From Gelatoporia subvermispora B (Eukaryota > Basidiomycota > Agaricomycetes > Polyporales > Gelatoporiaceae): DNA of 64,000 nt. Made by a program: the position numbers and the translations under genes. Positions within the stretch are counted from its first letter, which is position 1, and every line of letters begins with the position of its first letter. Positions 12,115-22,889 of this stretch are shown in pieces. The stretch lies in contig KB445804.1 in the NCBI GenBank assembly GCA_000320605.2, positions 1-64,000 on the forward strand. The letters are read 5' to 3'. The notes under the pieces were generated by a model that was not told where the DNA came from, made no database searches, and saw only the letters and a list, made by a program, of their open reading frames with translations.

Positions 12115-12737
12115 ATGGCTTCCAGCGAGCAACCTCTGCCTATCGACTCCTGCTACTTGGTCAAGTGCGGCAAGTGCGACAAGACGACTTGGAAGGTGAG
12201 CACACAATCACGAGCCCATGAACAGGGCCCGCAGATGCCAAGCCGTCCGCCGATGTCTCCTATGTATTCGTACTTGTGATCCGAGCACGGCTAGGAGACA
12301 GAACACCTTCGCTGCTGGGCTTCGCCGCTTCCGTTTCCACCTCCTCTCGCGGTTGCATGTGGACGACACGCTGACTTACGTTTATTCATCACTGCAGGGC
12401 TGCGGACAGCACGTCGACGCGGTAAGTACCACGGCTGCACTCTCTTTCTGACGGGGACGGTGTGTGCTCCTGGACAGGGTCGTCCCGAGACCTGAGATGT
12501 TCTGGTCGCAATCTGATTGTGCCCTTCCCTTCGGCGCCACGCACGGCGTATTCTGGCGAGGAGGAGCCAGGAGAGCGGGGAAGGGGTACAGTGTGTCTAT
12601 TTCGTGCGTTCGAGTTGACGTACTTGGTTGGGCCAATTTGGCCCCCGTTACCCGCATCATTCATGCCTAGGCTAACTTGGCTTGAACAGGTGATGAAGGA
12701 TGTCAAGGAAGAGGACAAGTGCACGTGTGCGCGCTGA
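12115..12737 (+). CDS. Conserved 50-residue Cys-rich protein
   Basis: Three small exons (12115-12195, 12398-12421, 12690-12737) make exactly 51 codons including the stop. The protein has a KCGKCDKTTWKGCGQHVD core and ends DKCTCAR, giving CxxC, a further Cys next to a Gly-Cys-Gly-x-His element, and a terminal CxC. This layout looks like a metal-binding knuckle. I recognise the pattern as one of the very short proteins conserved across fungi and plants (KCxKCxKTTWxGCG...), of unknown function. GT-AG borders and phase are clean at both introns. The introns exceed 200 nt, long for this genome. Because the longest exon is 81 nt, an ORF-length filter would miss this gene. Confidence 0.75.
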
Positions 12738-13159
12738 TTCAGAAAGCCGGGTCGTGTTGAGCATATGCAGCGTTGGCGGTAGCTGCGAAATTTCGGGGAT
12801 ATCGAACAGCGAATGTATTTGTAGCCACCGATGTATCGGCGGGAGGCGATGCGATGCGAATTTGAAGAATATTGCGATCTTTCTCGGGCTCTGATATGAC
12901 GCTCTAGAAGAAGATGGATGCAAGGGTTGGTGTTCATCTGAAATTATTGGCGTCTGGAACACAACATGGATATGAGAACAAATGGGGGATAGGCGAGTAG
13001 ACGACTGATTTCGATTGCCGGAAGGAGATGGGCAAGATGAGCCCTTGGCCTGTGGGCCGCCACCTTCTCCTCTTCCTCCCACCCCGAATTCTGTCATCCT
13101 CCTCTCCTCCCCCCCTCTCACCATTTCTCCCCTCCACTGCGCTCGCCAGGCCGACAACA
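12738..13159. other. Intergenic, includes the kinase promoter
   Basis: 3' side of the small protein gene and upstream region of the kinase. Ends in the pyrimidine tract listed separately. Confidence 0.4.
13061..13138 (+). promoter_or_regulatory. CT-rich tract upstream of the kinase gene
   Basis: About 78 bases almost entirely C and T on the coding strand, ending some 20 bp before the chosen ATG. Such CT tracts commonly mark core promoters or transcription starts of highly expressed fungal genes. No TATA box is evident here. Confidence 0.5.
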
Positions 13160-16100
13160 ATGGCCGCCGACGCCGTCAACGGTTCCGACCAGCGCGCGCC
13201 CTGCCCGCCAGGCGACCGCAGCGCGCCTCCAGCCACCCAGGACCCGCCAGCGACCAGCACACCTCACGCCTCACGCTCCGTCGACACCAGCGGCGTCGTC
13301 ATGACCCACGAGATCCGCAAGCAGCCCAAGCGGCCGCGGGGCACGGGCTATCTCAGGATGATCAACCAGTTCGAGTTTGTCAATCGCGTCGGGAAGGGCC
13401 AGCACGGCGACGTCTGGCTCGCGTATGATACCTCCAAGGGCAACATGGAAGTGGTGCGTAGCATGTTCTTGGACCTCGCCGTGCAAGCTAACTGTGTATA
13501 TGCGCCCTAGGCTATTAAAGCCGTCAAGCGCAAGAACCCAAAGGTGGACAGGATGAGCAAGCTCCGGAAGCGCAACCTGCCCGCCTCCCCGCATACCCGC
13601 CTCACCGACCAGCTTGGCAGCACAGAGCAGAAGATCAAGAAGGAAATCGCAATTATGAAGAAGTGCAATCACCCCCACGTCGTACGTCTCCTCGAGGTCG
13701 TCGACGATCAGCTTCACGAACGAATCTATATGGGTGCGTTTACTACCTTTCATTGCGGCAGCGTGTCGCCAACCTTCGGGGCTGCACTGCGTTCTGTATA
13801 CTTCTGAGAACGCAGGTCGGTGTATGTCTCGCGTTCCTGGCAGCCTGACCTACCAGCTGCGCGAGGCGCAGCGATATCGCCCCACTACACACCCACCGTT
13901 GTGCGTTGCTAACATCACTATCATTGCAGTCATGGAGTACCTAGGCGGCGGCGAAATCAAATGGAGGAATTCGAGGGACGAGCCGACCCTGCGTGTGGAT
14001 CAGACCCGCCGCATCTGTCGCGATGTCATCTTGGGGCTCGAGTACCGTAAGTTATCAACCCTTACTCCTCGCCCACCCCTGTTCACCGTCGTGACCCTCT
14101 CTTGACTTGAATCCGGCGGCACACAGTGCACCACCAGGGCATCATCCACCGCGACATCAAACCCGCGAACCTGCTGTGGAGCTCGGACAGACGCACGGTC
14201 AAGATCACCGACTTCGGTGTGTCGCACCTCTCCGTCGCGCAGTCGCTCGCGCGGCATGGCAAGGGTAGCGCGCCAATGGACGAGATGGACGCAATCCTGA
14301 TGGACGACTCGGACCTGTCCAAGACCGCGGGCACGCCGCTCTTCCTCGCGCCCGAGATCGTCGCGGACACGCCTTTCGACGACGCGGGCAGCAACGCAAC
14401 CACGATCCCCGTGCGTAAGCAGCCCATCACGAAGGCGATTGACGTCTGGGCGTTCGGCGTCACGCTCTACGGCCTGCTCTTCGGTGTGCTTCCGTTCATG
14501 TCCAGCACGGAGTACGACATCTACCGCATCATTCGCCACCAGGACTGGGACCCGCTGGATACGATGGGCGTGGATCGCATACCCGCGGGGCCGCGTTACT
14601 CACGGACGCCGAACGACAATAGCGAGGGCACGCTCGCTATGAATTTACTGCACTGTCTGCTCGAGAAAGACGCAAGGAAGCGGATTACATTGACTCAGGT
14701 CAAGGTACGCGATACGATACGGCTGCATAACTATCTACTGACTGGCCCTGCAGAAACACCCTTGGATCCTGAAAGACCTGGAAGATCCTCAGGCTTGGCT
14801 GAAAGAGACCGTATTCGACCTCGAGGAGGCCGTCAATGTGACAGCCGCTGAGACCAGGTCTGCAGTATCGTCTGTGCGCTTCAGATGGACATTCCGCATC
14901 GCCTCCTCAGTTGCCAGCATGGCCCGTAAACTGCGGCCTGCTCGCTCCTTTCGACGGGGGCAACGTGCCGCCGTTGAGGACAAGACGAACAACCTTGGTG
15001 CCCGATCCGCTCCGCAGGAGGGCCGGCTTATCGCTCGACGGCAAAGCACGGGTACGACGCTGCAACAGGCACGCCACGACCGTGAGGCACGAGCAGAGAA
15101 AGGGGCGAAGTCGCAGATACTTGCCCAGGACATCGACATCACCGCCCGCCCGCCGTCCGAACACCTGGAGTTCTACACGATCTGGGACCATCCCAATGCG
15201 GGCTCAAATCCACCTTCTAAACCCCGACGGGGCTCGCTCCCACAGCATAACTCGAAGAAGCCTGACATGTCGCTACTCGTCCCGGGCCTCACACAGCGGA
15301 GCGGCTCAGCACTGACCTCGCCTCGATCGCTCAGCCAGGCTTCTAGCCCGGGCGAGCCCTTTGGCGCACAATCGCCCCACGAGCGGCCGCGCAGCAGGAA
15401 CTCGCTGCAGGCCCTTATGCGCAACCTCCTTCCCGGCAGGCACGCGCCGCCCGCGCCGCTAGAAGCAGGCCCGTCGCTCTCGGGACCGGTATCCGACCTC
15501 GCGTCGCACCCTGCATCTGCGCGCACGTCCATCGGCCGCCGTGCAGAATCGCTGCTCGGCCGCCGCAGCTCAGAGGCGTTCAGCCAGGCAACGTCGCGCC
15601 AGAGCAGCGGGAGCGGTCCGCTCACGCTCGCGATGCGTGCGGCGAGCTGGGGTGAGGTCGCAGACTACGGACGCCCGTCTGAGGACCTCGCGAGCCTATA
15701 CTCGGGCGAGCGCCCCGACGAGACAATCGACGAGGAGACGTACCTCGTCGGCGCCGGTGGTGTCGCCCAGAGCCCCGTCCCCTCGATCCCCAGCGGTGGC
15801 CTCAGCACAGTCTCCTCCACCGTGTCTCTCACACAGCCTATATCCGCCGCACATGCGATCTTCCAGCGGAACGAGGCGGTAGTGGACTATCCCCCGCCCG
15901 TAGCGGAGCCGCCGGGGCACGTGCGGGCACGCACGACGAGCCCACTCGCGCATATGTCCTTCCAAGGACGGCGGTACGACGAGGAGGCGTCGTTCGATAA
16001 CGACTTCGACGACGACTCCGACGACGACTCGATGTTCGGCGACACGCACTCCGAGTCGTCTGAGCCAGATGTTGAGCAGCAGCCAAGTACAAGCGAGCTC

Positions 16101-16256
16101 TATCAGCAGGAAGACGAGGACGATGACGAGGAGAGTGATGACGAAAACTTCCACCTCGAAGTGCGCACACGCCGGCCGTCCGCGTCCGCGGTGGACATGT
16201 CCCCCCCGCGACGGTCCGCGAGTAGGCACGGCGACCGCGCAGCAATCTGTATATAG
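13160..16256 (+). CDS. Ser/Thr kinase, CaMKK / SNF1-activating (Ssp1/Sak1-like)
   Basis: Five exons (13160-13453, 13511-13733, 13930-14046, 14127-14704, 14754-16256) give 904 residues in phase. The kinase domain spans about residues 70-440: glycine loop GKGQHG (78-83), catalytic Lys101 in AIKAVKRK, HRD at 219-221 followed by IKPANLL, DFG at 240-242, then AGTPLFLAPE. After the AIK lysine there is the basic, proline-containing insert (LRKRNLPAS) typical of CaMKK-family kinases, which phosphorylate the AMPK/Snf1 activation loop. The long Ser/Pro-rich tail is disordered, with an acidic Asp/Glu run near residues 820-875, probably regulatory. An in-frame ATG 132 nt upstream lies before the CT tract, so 13160 (aacaATGG) is preferred. 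A role in glucose-starvation or calcium stress signalling is family inference. Confidence 0.9.
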
Positions 16257-16652
16257 TGCCCGTGTATATGATGGAGGACGGAATCTAGCATGGATATGGA
16301 CTGACCCCCGCAATTTTCTTCCCACTTAGACGCATTGGCCTCATCTGTATCGCGTAGCTCTTTTATTAGTCTTTACTTCATCCTATCTCACAACATGTTT
16401 CCATTCGATTAGAACTAGCCTGGTCGCTGACAGCGACAGGAGCGCACTTAGCTTGTTATACATTTGTAATATACACCGGAGCGGCCTCATAGCACATACA
16501 CTGCAACCATAAGCTAAGCGCATAACATAAAGCATATATGGACCGGGAAGGAGCGTCCAGTGTCATGAGGGTCAGTGGGTGGATATTGAGTTGAGTGGTA
16601 TCATGGTCATAAGTAGTCGTAACAGAATAAAAAGCATGCACAGCATGTAAAC
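16257..16652. other. Convergent 3' ends of kinase and coiled-coil genes
   Basis: Tail-to-tail intergenic region, AT-richer than the flanking exons, with several AATAAA-like stretches on both strands consistent with polyadenylation of both genes. No other gene is seen. Confidence 0.45.
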
Positions 16653-19600
16653 CTAAGTTGGCCAGCCACGAATATTGCGAACAGCACCCCCACTCATGCG
16701 GCCGAGGACGTTCCAGAGAGCAGCGCCGTCACCGGGGAAGCCCTCACCAGCATGTTGCATAGAGTTGAAGGCGGACCAAGCTACCCGGTCATAGTACGTT
16801 GGGCCACCAGGCATGGCCTGAGAAGGTGCCATGGCTTGACCGACGAGAAACGCCACCGCAGCAGACACGCCGATGCAGAACAAGAACTGGCCTGTAGAGA
16901 CGAGGGAGCGGCCTTCGCGATCGCCGTACACATACGTGTTGTAGATATTGTAGAAGCGGCCTCTCCGGGTACGGGGGGTCTTGGGAGTGCGCGGTTGGTT
17001 GTGCTTGGCAGACTCTTCGATGAGTTTGTCAATCGCAGTGCACTCTACGCCAAGTTCCTCTTTAAGAACTTTCCAGTCTTCGACAGCCTCCTCGGAGATA
17101 CCACCGGCGATGGGTTCTATGGGCAGCTGCAGTCCCTTGTGCCACTGCTTCAGGGTCTCATTTGCCACGCGCAGCGCGAGCGCATCTGCGTCCTGCCCCG
17201 CCACTTGGTTATACGATGGAGGAAGGTCAGAATGAGGGTGGAGATGTTGGGGCTGGGCCTTCGGTGTGGGAGGGAGTAGCGTCGATGACGAAGATGCCAT
17301 AGCTTCGTCTTCATCATCCACAAGTGGTGATGTAGATGAGGACGAGGGTTCAGCCGGGGGAGTGTCTGTCTGGATTTCGGCGTCTACGGTCGGCCTCGGG
17401 TTGGGGCCCACATCCGGCTCCGGTTCCGTTTGAACAGACATAGCAATGGAAGGCGGAAGATCGTCGGTCTGCGTGCTGAATGTCGCAGTGGCAACCTTCG
17501 GCTCGGGATCTGTCTGAGCATCACACGATCTGGTGAACTCCGAGGGATCGTGCTGGGTGGCCGTGTCCGAATATTCCTTGACCTCTTCCACTTTGAGCGT
17601 CTCGATCCTCTTCGCGCGACTTGCCACTTTCTGTTTCCATCGACGTTAGAGAATGAAATCAGGAACCAAAATCGTGGAGCGTACCCTCTTGGTGCGCGTG
17701 ATAATTGTCTGAATGACATCTTCATCTTCCGTGCTGTTTCCGTCGCCCTCAACCTCGACCTCGGTACTACTTCCCTCCTCAAAATCTTCGTCAGGTTCTG
17801 CCTCCCAAGAGACTTCGCCCATCTTGTTGAGAAGCTCCGCGCCGAGGCTTTTGCTGATAGTCGCCTGTGCGCTAGTGCTCCCCGAACGTCCAAGGTTCTG
17901 ATCAATACTCTTGGTGCGCATCTCATCGAGTTCGAAACGCATGCGGTCGATGGTCTCCTTGAGCATCAAGTTCTCTTGTTTCTGCTCGTCCAATGCAACT
18001 TGTGCTTGTGTCGCAATAGCAAGCTCGCCTTCGAGGAAAGCAATGCGTTCTTCGAAGTTCGCCTGCTCGCGGCCCCATTTCTGTTGCTCGATATTGTGCA
18101 GTGCAGCCGCTTCCTGGTAATCTTTGATCTCTTCGTCCCTCCGACGCATCATACTGCGATAGCGCTCAGACTCAGCTGTTGGATTCAATCAGAACTAGCT
18201 TATAGGGATGATCAATTGGGCATACTGCACTGCTCTTGGTACTGCTTTTGCAAACTTTGGTATGATGTTCGTGCCGTGTCTAGGCTCTTTTGCAGTTTAG
18301 AGATTTCAGACTCTAACGCCGTGATTTGAGTGTAGTTTTGGCGCTATATGCAAGTTAGCAATCCTTATGGGCTACTGGTCAGACGCGGACGAACCTCCTT
18401 CGAACGGAGCTCCTTCTCCTCTCGCTTTGTGGCACTTAGTTCGGCTCTGAGCTCCTCGATGCGGCTCTGCATCTCCTCTAGCTCTTGTTCGTGGTCAGCG
18501 ATCTTGTCCTGCAGCGTCCGCTCCGCCTGCATGAGCTTCTCCGCGAGATGCGTGTTCGCCCGCTGGAGCGCGTCGAGACGCTCGTGCACCTCCATCGAGA
18601 CAGTAGAGGACGCAGCCGAGCGATCCATGACAAGACCCAGCGTCGAGTCCTCGAGCTCCTCGTCCGAATCGTCAGAGCCAGGTGACCGTGGCATCGGCAG
18701 CGTATTTACGCCGTCCATAAATCTACATTCCTCATCAAAGGACGATTCAGACAAGTCTGAAGGGGGTGGGGACATCAGACCCGTGCCGTTGTGTGCTGGC
18801 TGGCGGTACGTGTGGTCACGCTCGGGGGAGGAGCCATAGTGATAGTCGGTGACCGCGCTGTCTAGTGCCATAAAGCTACTCTGGGGCTGAGACTGAGCGC
18901 GCGAGTGCGGGCGCGAATACGTTGCGCCGAATTGGGGAGAGCTGACTGGGGAATACATGCTAGACTGGGAAATGGATGGGCTCGTGGGATTGGACGGCGC
19001 GCGAACGCGACCAGGCGTGCGGTGGGAGCCGGGGCTCGAGGACTGCACGTTGGGGTGTTAGCGTGTGTCAGAATGGAAGCGAAGAGTAGACGTACCTCAG
19101 AGTCGCTCAGTTCCCGACTGTGCTGGCCCGCGTCGCTCTTGCGGCGTGAGGGTGGGGGCCTACGCGTCCAGCTTGAGGGAGCGTTGCCCGCGAGAGGCGT
19201 GGAACGCTGCCGGCGTGTGGCATCGAACGGAGACTCGCGCGACGTCGGAGTCTTTGGCGTTACAGGGCCCATTCTCGATGCAGGACGCGATGGGGGACGC
19301 GATGGAGGGCGGAAGACGGCCGAACGCTCCGAGTCGCGACTGGAGGAACGTGACTGAATTTCGTACCCATCGTTGGAATCCTCTGATCGCCCCCGCTCCT
19401 CATATCGCTCTGTCTCTCGCGATGGGGAGCCCTCCGGGGTATAATGCGGGCTCGCGCTCGTGCGCATCGCGATGAACTGAAGCAGAACCTGGGGCGTCAC
19501 CGCAATGCCCGGGTTGCTCGCAAGGAGCTCCGTGAGTTGGTTCTCCTCCTCGTCAGTCATCAGCGGCACAGCTTCATGATTCTTTGAGAAAGTACGCAGC

Positions 19601-19788
19601 ACGTCGACCAGTGCGTGGCCGGGTATAACGGGCTCGTCTTCATCGCTGATATGTGACTCGGGATGATCGCGAAATATGTCGTGTAGTTCTTGCTCGAGAT
19701 CGGCGATAGATTGTCGACTACGCCCGTATGTCGACTAGAAGTAGTTTAAGATATGTTTCGTATGGATAATGCTTGTGCTACTCACCAT
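16653..19788 (-). CDS. Coiled-coil tail-anchored protein, KASH/Kms-type dynein-adaptor candidate
   Basis: Six exons (19788-19786, 19734-19096, 19042-18395, 18343-18226, 18175-17685, 17630-16653) give 958 residues; exon 1 is just the ATG. Order: residues 1-95 with an EF-hand-like helical segment (VIPGHALVDVLRTF ... MTDEEENQLTELL); a Ser/Pro/Arg-rich linker (about 95-350); long heptad coiled coils (about 350-620); a disordered acidic region with four QT[D/E] motifs near 672, 687, 700 and 720; a basic RTPKTPRTRRGRF patch; one transmembrane helix at about 879-901; and a short C-terminal tail ending GWPT. Helical head, coiled coil, light-chain motifs and tail anchor recall KASH5 and fission-yeast Kms1/Kms2, which couple the nuclear envelope to dynein. 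The terminal peptide is not a canonical PPPT, so this is a structural analogy. The 321-bp repeat begins about 130 bp upstream of the ATG. Confidence 0.8.
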
Positions 19789-19917
19789 GTTCGATCGACC
19801 GACAGGAGAATGATGAACCGAAGGAGAAGGAGGAGGAGCCACTGACCCTGCTGAGCCCCTAATCAGGGTAAGATTATGTAATCCAAATTCGCTTTGGGTG
19901 GCCGACAAAGGTCGCAA

Positions 19918-20238
19918 CACCTGGACATCACGTATCAGCAAGCTAATAAGCTTGCCATATACCCCCGGTATGGCAAGCTAGCAAGCTTAGGATATCCCAG
20001 GGCCCCTACCTACGAATAGCACGCCGATAATGTTGAGGTAAACAGCCCGGTCGCTGAATCAGCCACCGACGTTATCTGCGATCGCCTGATCAACGCCTGA
20101 TAAGGGCTGCTGGGCGTAGATAACGGTGCCGCCGCGTCGGCCGCGCCTCGGCAACATCCGCGCGCCGCGCCTCCGCGCCTCCGCGCGCGCCTCATGCGCG
20201 CCTACCCCCGCGCTCGTCGCCGCCGACGTCGAGCACGG
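19918..20238 (+). repeat. 321-bp direct repeat, left copy
   Basis: Matches 30062-30382 over its whole length with one difference (G against A at the CCCCC(G/A)GTATGG position). The 5' part holds inverted AAGCTTGCCATA/TATGGCAAGCTT arms; the 3' part is very GC-rich (repeated CGCCTCCGCG). It starts about 130 bp upstream of the coiled-coil gene ATG, in its promoter or 5' UTR. Near-identity implies recent duplication or shared origin as element ends. Confidence 0.9.
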
Positions 20239-20625
20239 TTATCTTCTTCAAATGTTAGTATTTTCGTGCCGCGTTTTTGGTGCTTGGTTTATATAGTATA
20301 TAATATACTGCTCTAGACATTTACAATGTAATGTACTGTATCAGAGTGTGTAGAAGGCCTCCTCGCGTGACGAGGTCGCGCGCTAATTGGGCGCTCGTAC
20401 GCGCGCTCATCGTCGGCGACGACGAGCACCAGTATACGGCTCGAATTGCAGTCTTTTCGCTGCGTTTCTTCCATTCCATGCTATGTTTACATTTATCATG
20501 CTATTCCACGCACCGGCTTCCGTGTATCCTCGCTCGAATCACCTGAATGGCTCCTGCATAGGCCGATCCCAAGCGCTGGTGGGATCCTCATTACTCCGCG
20601 CTTGTCGTCGGCGACGATGAGCACG
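20210..20625. repeat. Three degenerate GC-rich hairpin modules
   Basis: Modules at about 20210-20238, 20403-20430 and 20598-20625 share a core like CTCGTCGTCGGCGACGA and then GAGCAC, each nearly self-complementary. The first is the end of the left 321-bp repeat. They may be subterminal transposase-binding repeats. Confidence 0.5.
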
Positions 20626-20740
20626 AACTACGGCTCATGAATCCTCCAATCCACCTGGCCATTGCTCTCTGATTTACTCCACAACCATCTGCCCTGTAGA
20701 CCATGGCTATATAGCCGTATAATATATGGATAGTCTTGTA

Positions 20741-20822
20741 GTCACTTTGGTGTAGTGGTTCCACGCGTCATTTATAGTGCTTCGTGCTCCGGGTTCGATT
20801 ACCGACGTGTGAACTATTTTTC
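20741..20822 (+). ncRNA. tRNA-like / SINE-like Pol III unit
   Basis: An A-box-like TGGTGTAGTGG (20749-20759) is followed 32 bp on by a B-box-like GGGTTCGATTACCG, then TTTTT near 20817 as a possible Pol III terminator. Acceptor, anticodon and T stems pair poorly, so it is not a normal tRNA. A decayed tRNA or SINE head is more likely. Confidence 0.35.
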
Positions 20823-21008
20823 CCAGCATTTTGGCCTTGCTAACTCAGGTATAGTATAGTGTCTTCTTCATCCATTCTTTTTTACACACGTGTGTATTCT
20901 AGAGCAACGAGGACGCATGATTTTCAGAATAATTCTAGATAAAAATATAATAAATGTGCTACAGGGCTAGCCAGTGGTCCTTGGCTGTCCCCCTGGCTTT
21001 ATAAGGGC

Positions 21009-22761
21009 TCACGGCGCGTAGGATGCGGACACGGTAGTGGATGAAGGCGTGGTTGAAGCAACCTCAGCGCTCGACGATTTCTTCTTGCGTGGCTTCCCTT
21101 TGTCACTGCGAGTCTTCCGCGGCCTTTTCGTGATGGGAACGGCGCCTCCCGATGCTGATGCGACAACATTGACGATATTTGCGAGCGCGTCGTTGCGGGA
21201 GTGCGACTTGGGCCTTGCAACAGCCTGCAATGAGCCGATGTTCTGACTGGAGGACACGGTAGTTGTGTCGGTAGTGAGGGGGGGGATTACTGGACGGTCA
21301 GCGGGGTCAGATTGTGATGATGGGACCAAGTCCTGCATGAGTGGCGGCTCCGCTCCGCCCTCTAGCACGACGCCATCTGGGCTGTCATCACACTCCTCAT
21401 CGTCTGAGTGCCCACCGCCCTGGACTTCCCTGATGTGGCTCTCTTGCCAGAGCTGAAATTCGTGCTTCGACAGCTTACGGAAGCGAGTCGCGTCGGTCTC
21501 CCAAGCGCGAAGGAGCACTTCTAGTTCGGTCCGCGACTTCACGAGAGACGGCGGCACGAACTTGTCCAGCGGCCAGCCTTCGACAACCACACCGTACCGG
21601 GCAGTGATCTGCCTGTCGAAGTTCCGATATTGCATCTTGGGGACATTCGCCTGCGCCACGTTACCTGTATTACTATGGGTCAGCGCCCGCATGATGTAGG
21701 AGTGGGGGGATGGACACTCACGCAATTTATGAAGGATGACCACCTGCAGGCGCATCCGTGTCTGCGCGAACCATTCGCGACCTTTGTCCACGAGACCTAA
21801 TGGTAGGACTTCGTATAAGCATATGCATGAAGATTTAGAAAAACAATTGAGTACTTACCTGTCACACCACTGAGGCAGAACGACTCAAGATGAAGAGCAA
21901 TATCGATCGCCTGAGTGTTCAGCGTATATGAGAAGAATGATTCCGCACGTTCGCTCGTTACGAAGGCGAACGGGCGGTTGTAGTGATCAGGACTGGTACG
22001 AACGACCATGAGCACGGCCTCAACGCCGGTCCGCTCATGCAAGGCCTCGAGCTAATACACGGCAGTCAGAAAATGTAGAAGTCCGATGAGTAACATATAG
22101 ACGTACATCTCGCTGCATAACAGTCACAGTAGCCCGTGCATCATGGAATGCGCTGATCGCTGTGTTGTGGGGCGCATGTTGTCTCATCTCGCGCTTGTCC
22201 GCAAGCTCTTGGATAGTGTTGGTGGTTGCTGCAACACGCTCCTCAGCTGACATAGCCAGCCAACGTTCCCGGATCTGGCCGGCAAGTTCGGAAGACTTGA
22301 GCCGGGGTGCACCGTCTGGACGAGCTGCAGGATCGAATGTCATCGTAAGTCTGAATTCATCAGTAGAGAGCATATTCTAACTACTCACCATCATTGATTC
22401 GTTTCGATTCGCTCATGACGAACGCGTTCCAGCGGTTGGGGGCGCGTTTTGTGCTTGCTTTCCGCCGATCTTGCATTATCTCAGTCTTCATCTGCTGAAA
22501 GTCTTGGCCGCCGAGCTCAGCCTGTGCCTTGGATATCGCGTCTGATACCATTTTCTGGGCATCCGCAACGACAGCGGCGCGTTTCTCGCGCCGTTCGAGC
22601 TTCTTCTTCACAACCGCGAGCTTCTCGGTGGGCGTGAGCTTCAGCCCCTTGCGTTTTGAACGATAGCGCCATGGGGCCCGCTGGAGGTTGGCAGCCACGC
22701 TGCGATGCTTTGCAGCCAATCGCTGGACGCCGTTGCTGACAGTGTGAGAAGCCATCGGCAT
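21009..22761 (-). CDS. HMG-box-like protein carried in the KDZ segment
   Basis: Five exons (22761-22389, 22324-22107, 22051-21859, 21796-21722, 21664-21009) join in phase to 504 residues without stops. An N-terminal basic helix (residues about 30-70) precedes a segment beginning RAPNRWNAFV and continuing RLKSSELAGQIRERWLAMSAEERVAA, which has the Trp/Phe and helix pattern of an HMG box interrupted by an intron. A middle domain (EALHERTGVEAVLMVVRT ...) and a YGVVVEGWPLDKFVPPS ... WETDATRFRKLS segment follow; I associate these with multicopy Agaricomycete hypothetical proteins. The C-terminus is Lys/Ser/Thr-rich and may be a nuclear-localisation tail. It starts 128 bp after the upstream gene's stop, same strand. 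A DNA-binding role in the element's life cycle is inference. Confidence 0.75.
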
Positions 22762-22889
22762 GTAAAGAAGTCGAGAAGATGACTATCAAAAAAGTCAACA
22801 CGCAGCACCGTACCTTTATCACGTGATTCTTGAAGAGACCATCCTTGCACGTGAAGAAATTAGAATACGATATTAGTCCCTAGATACAT

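Noticed and set aside
20741..20822. Functional tRNA gene
   Set aside because: Acceptor, anticodon and T stems do not pair well enough for a working tRNA.
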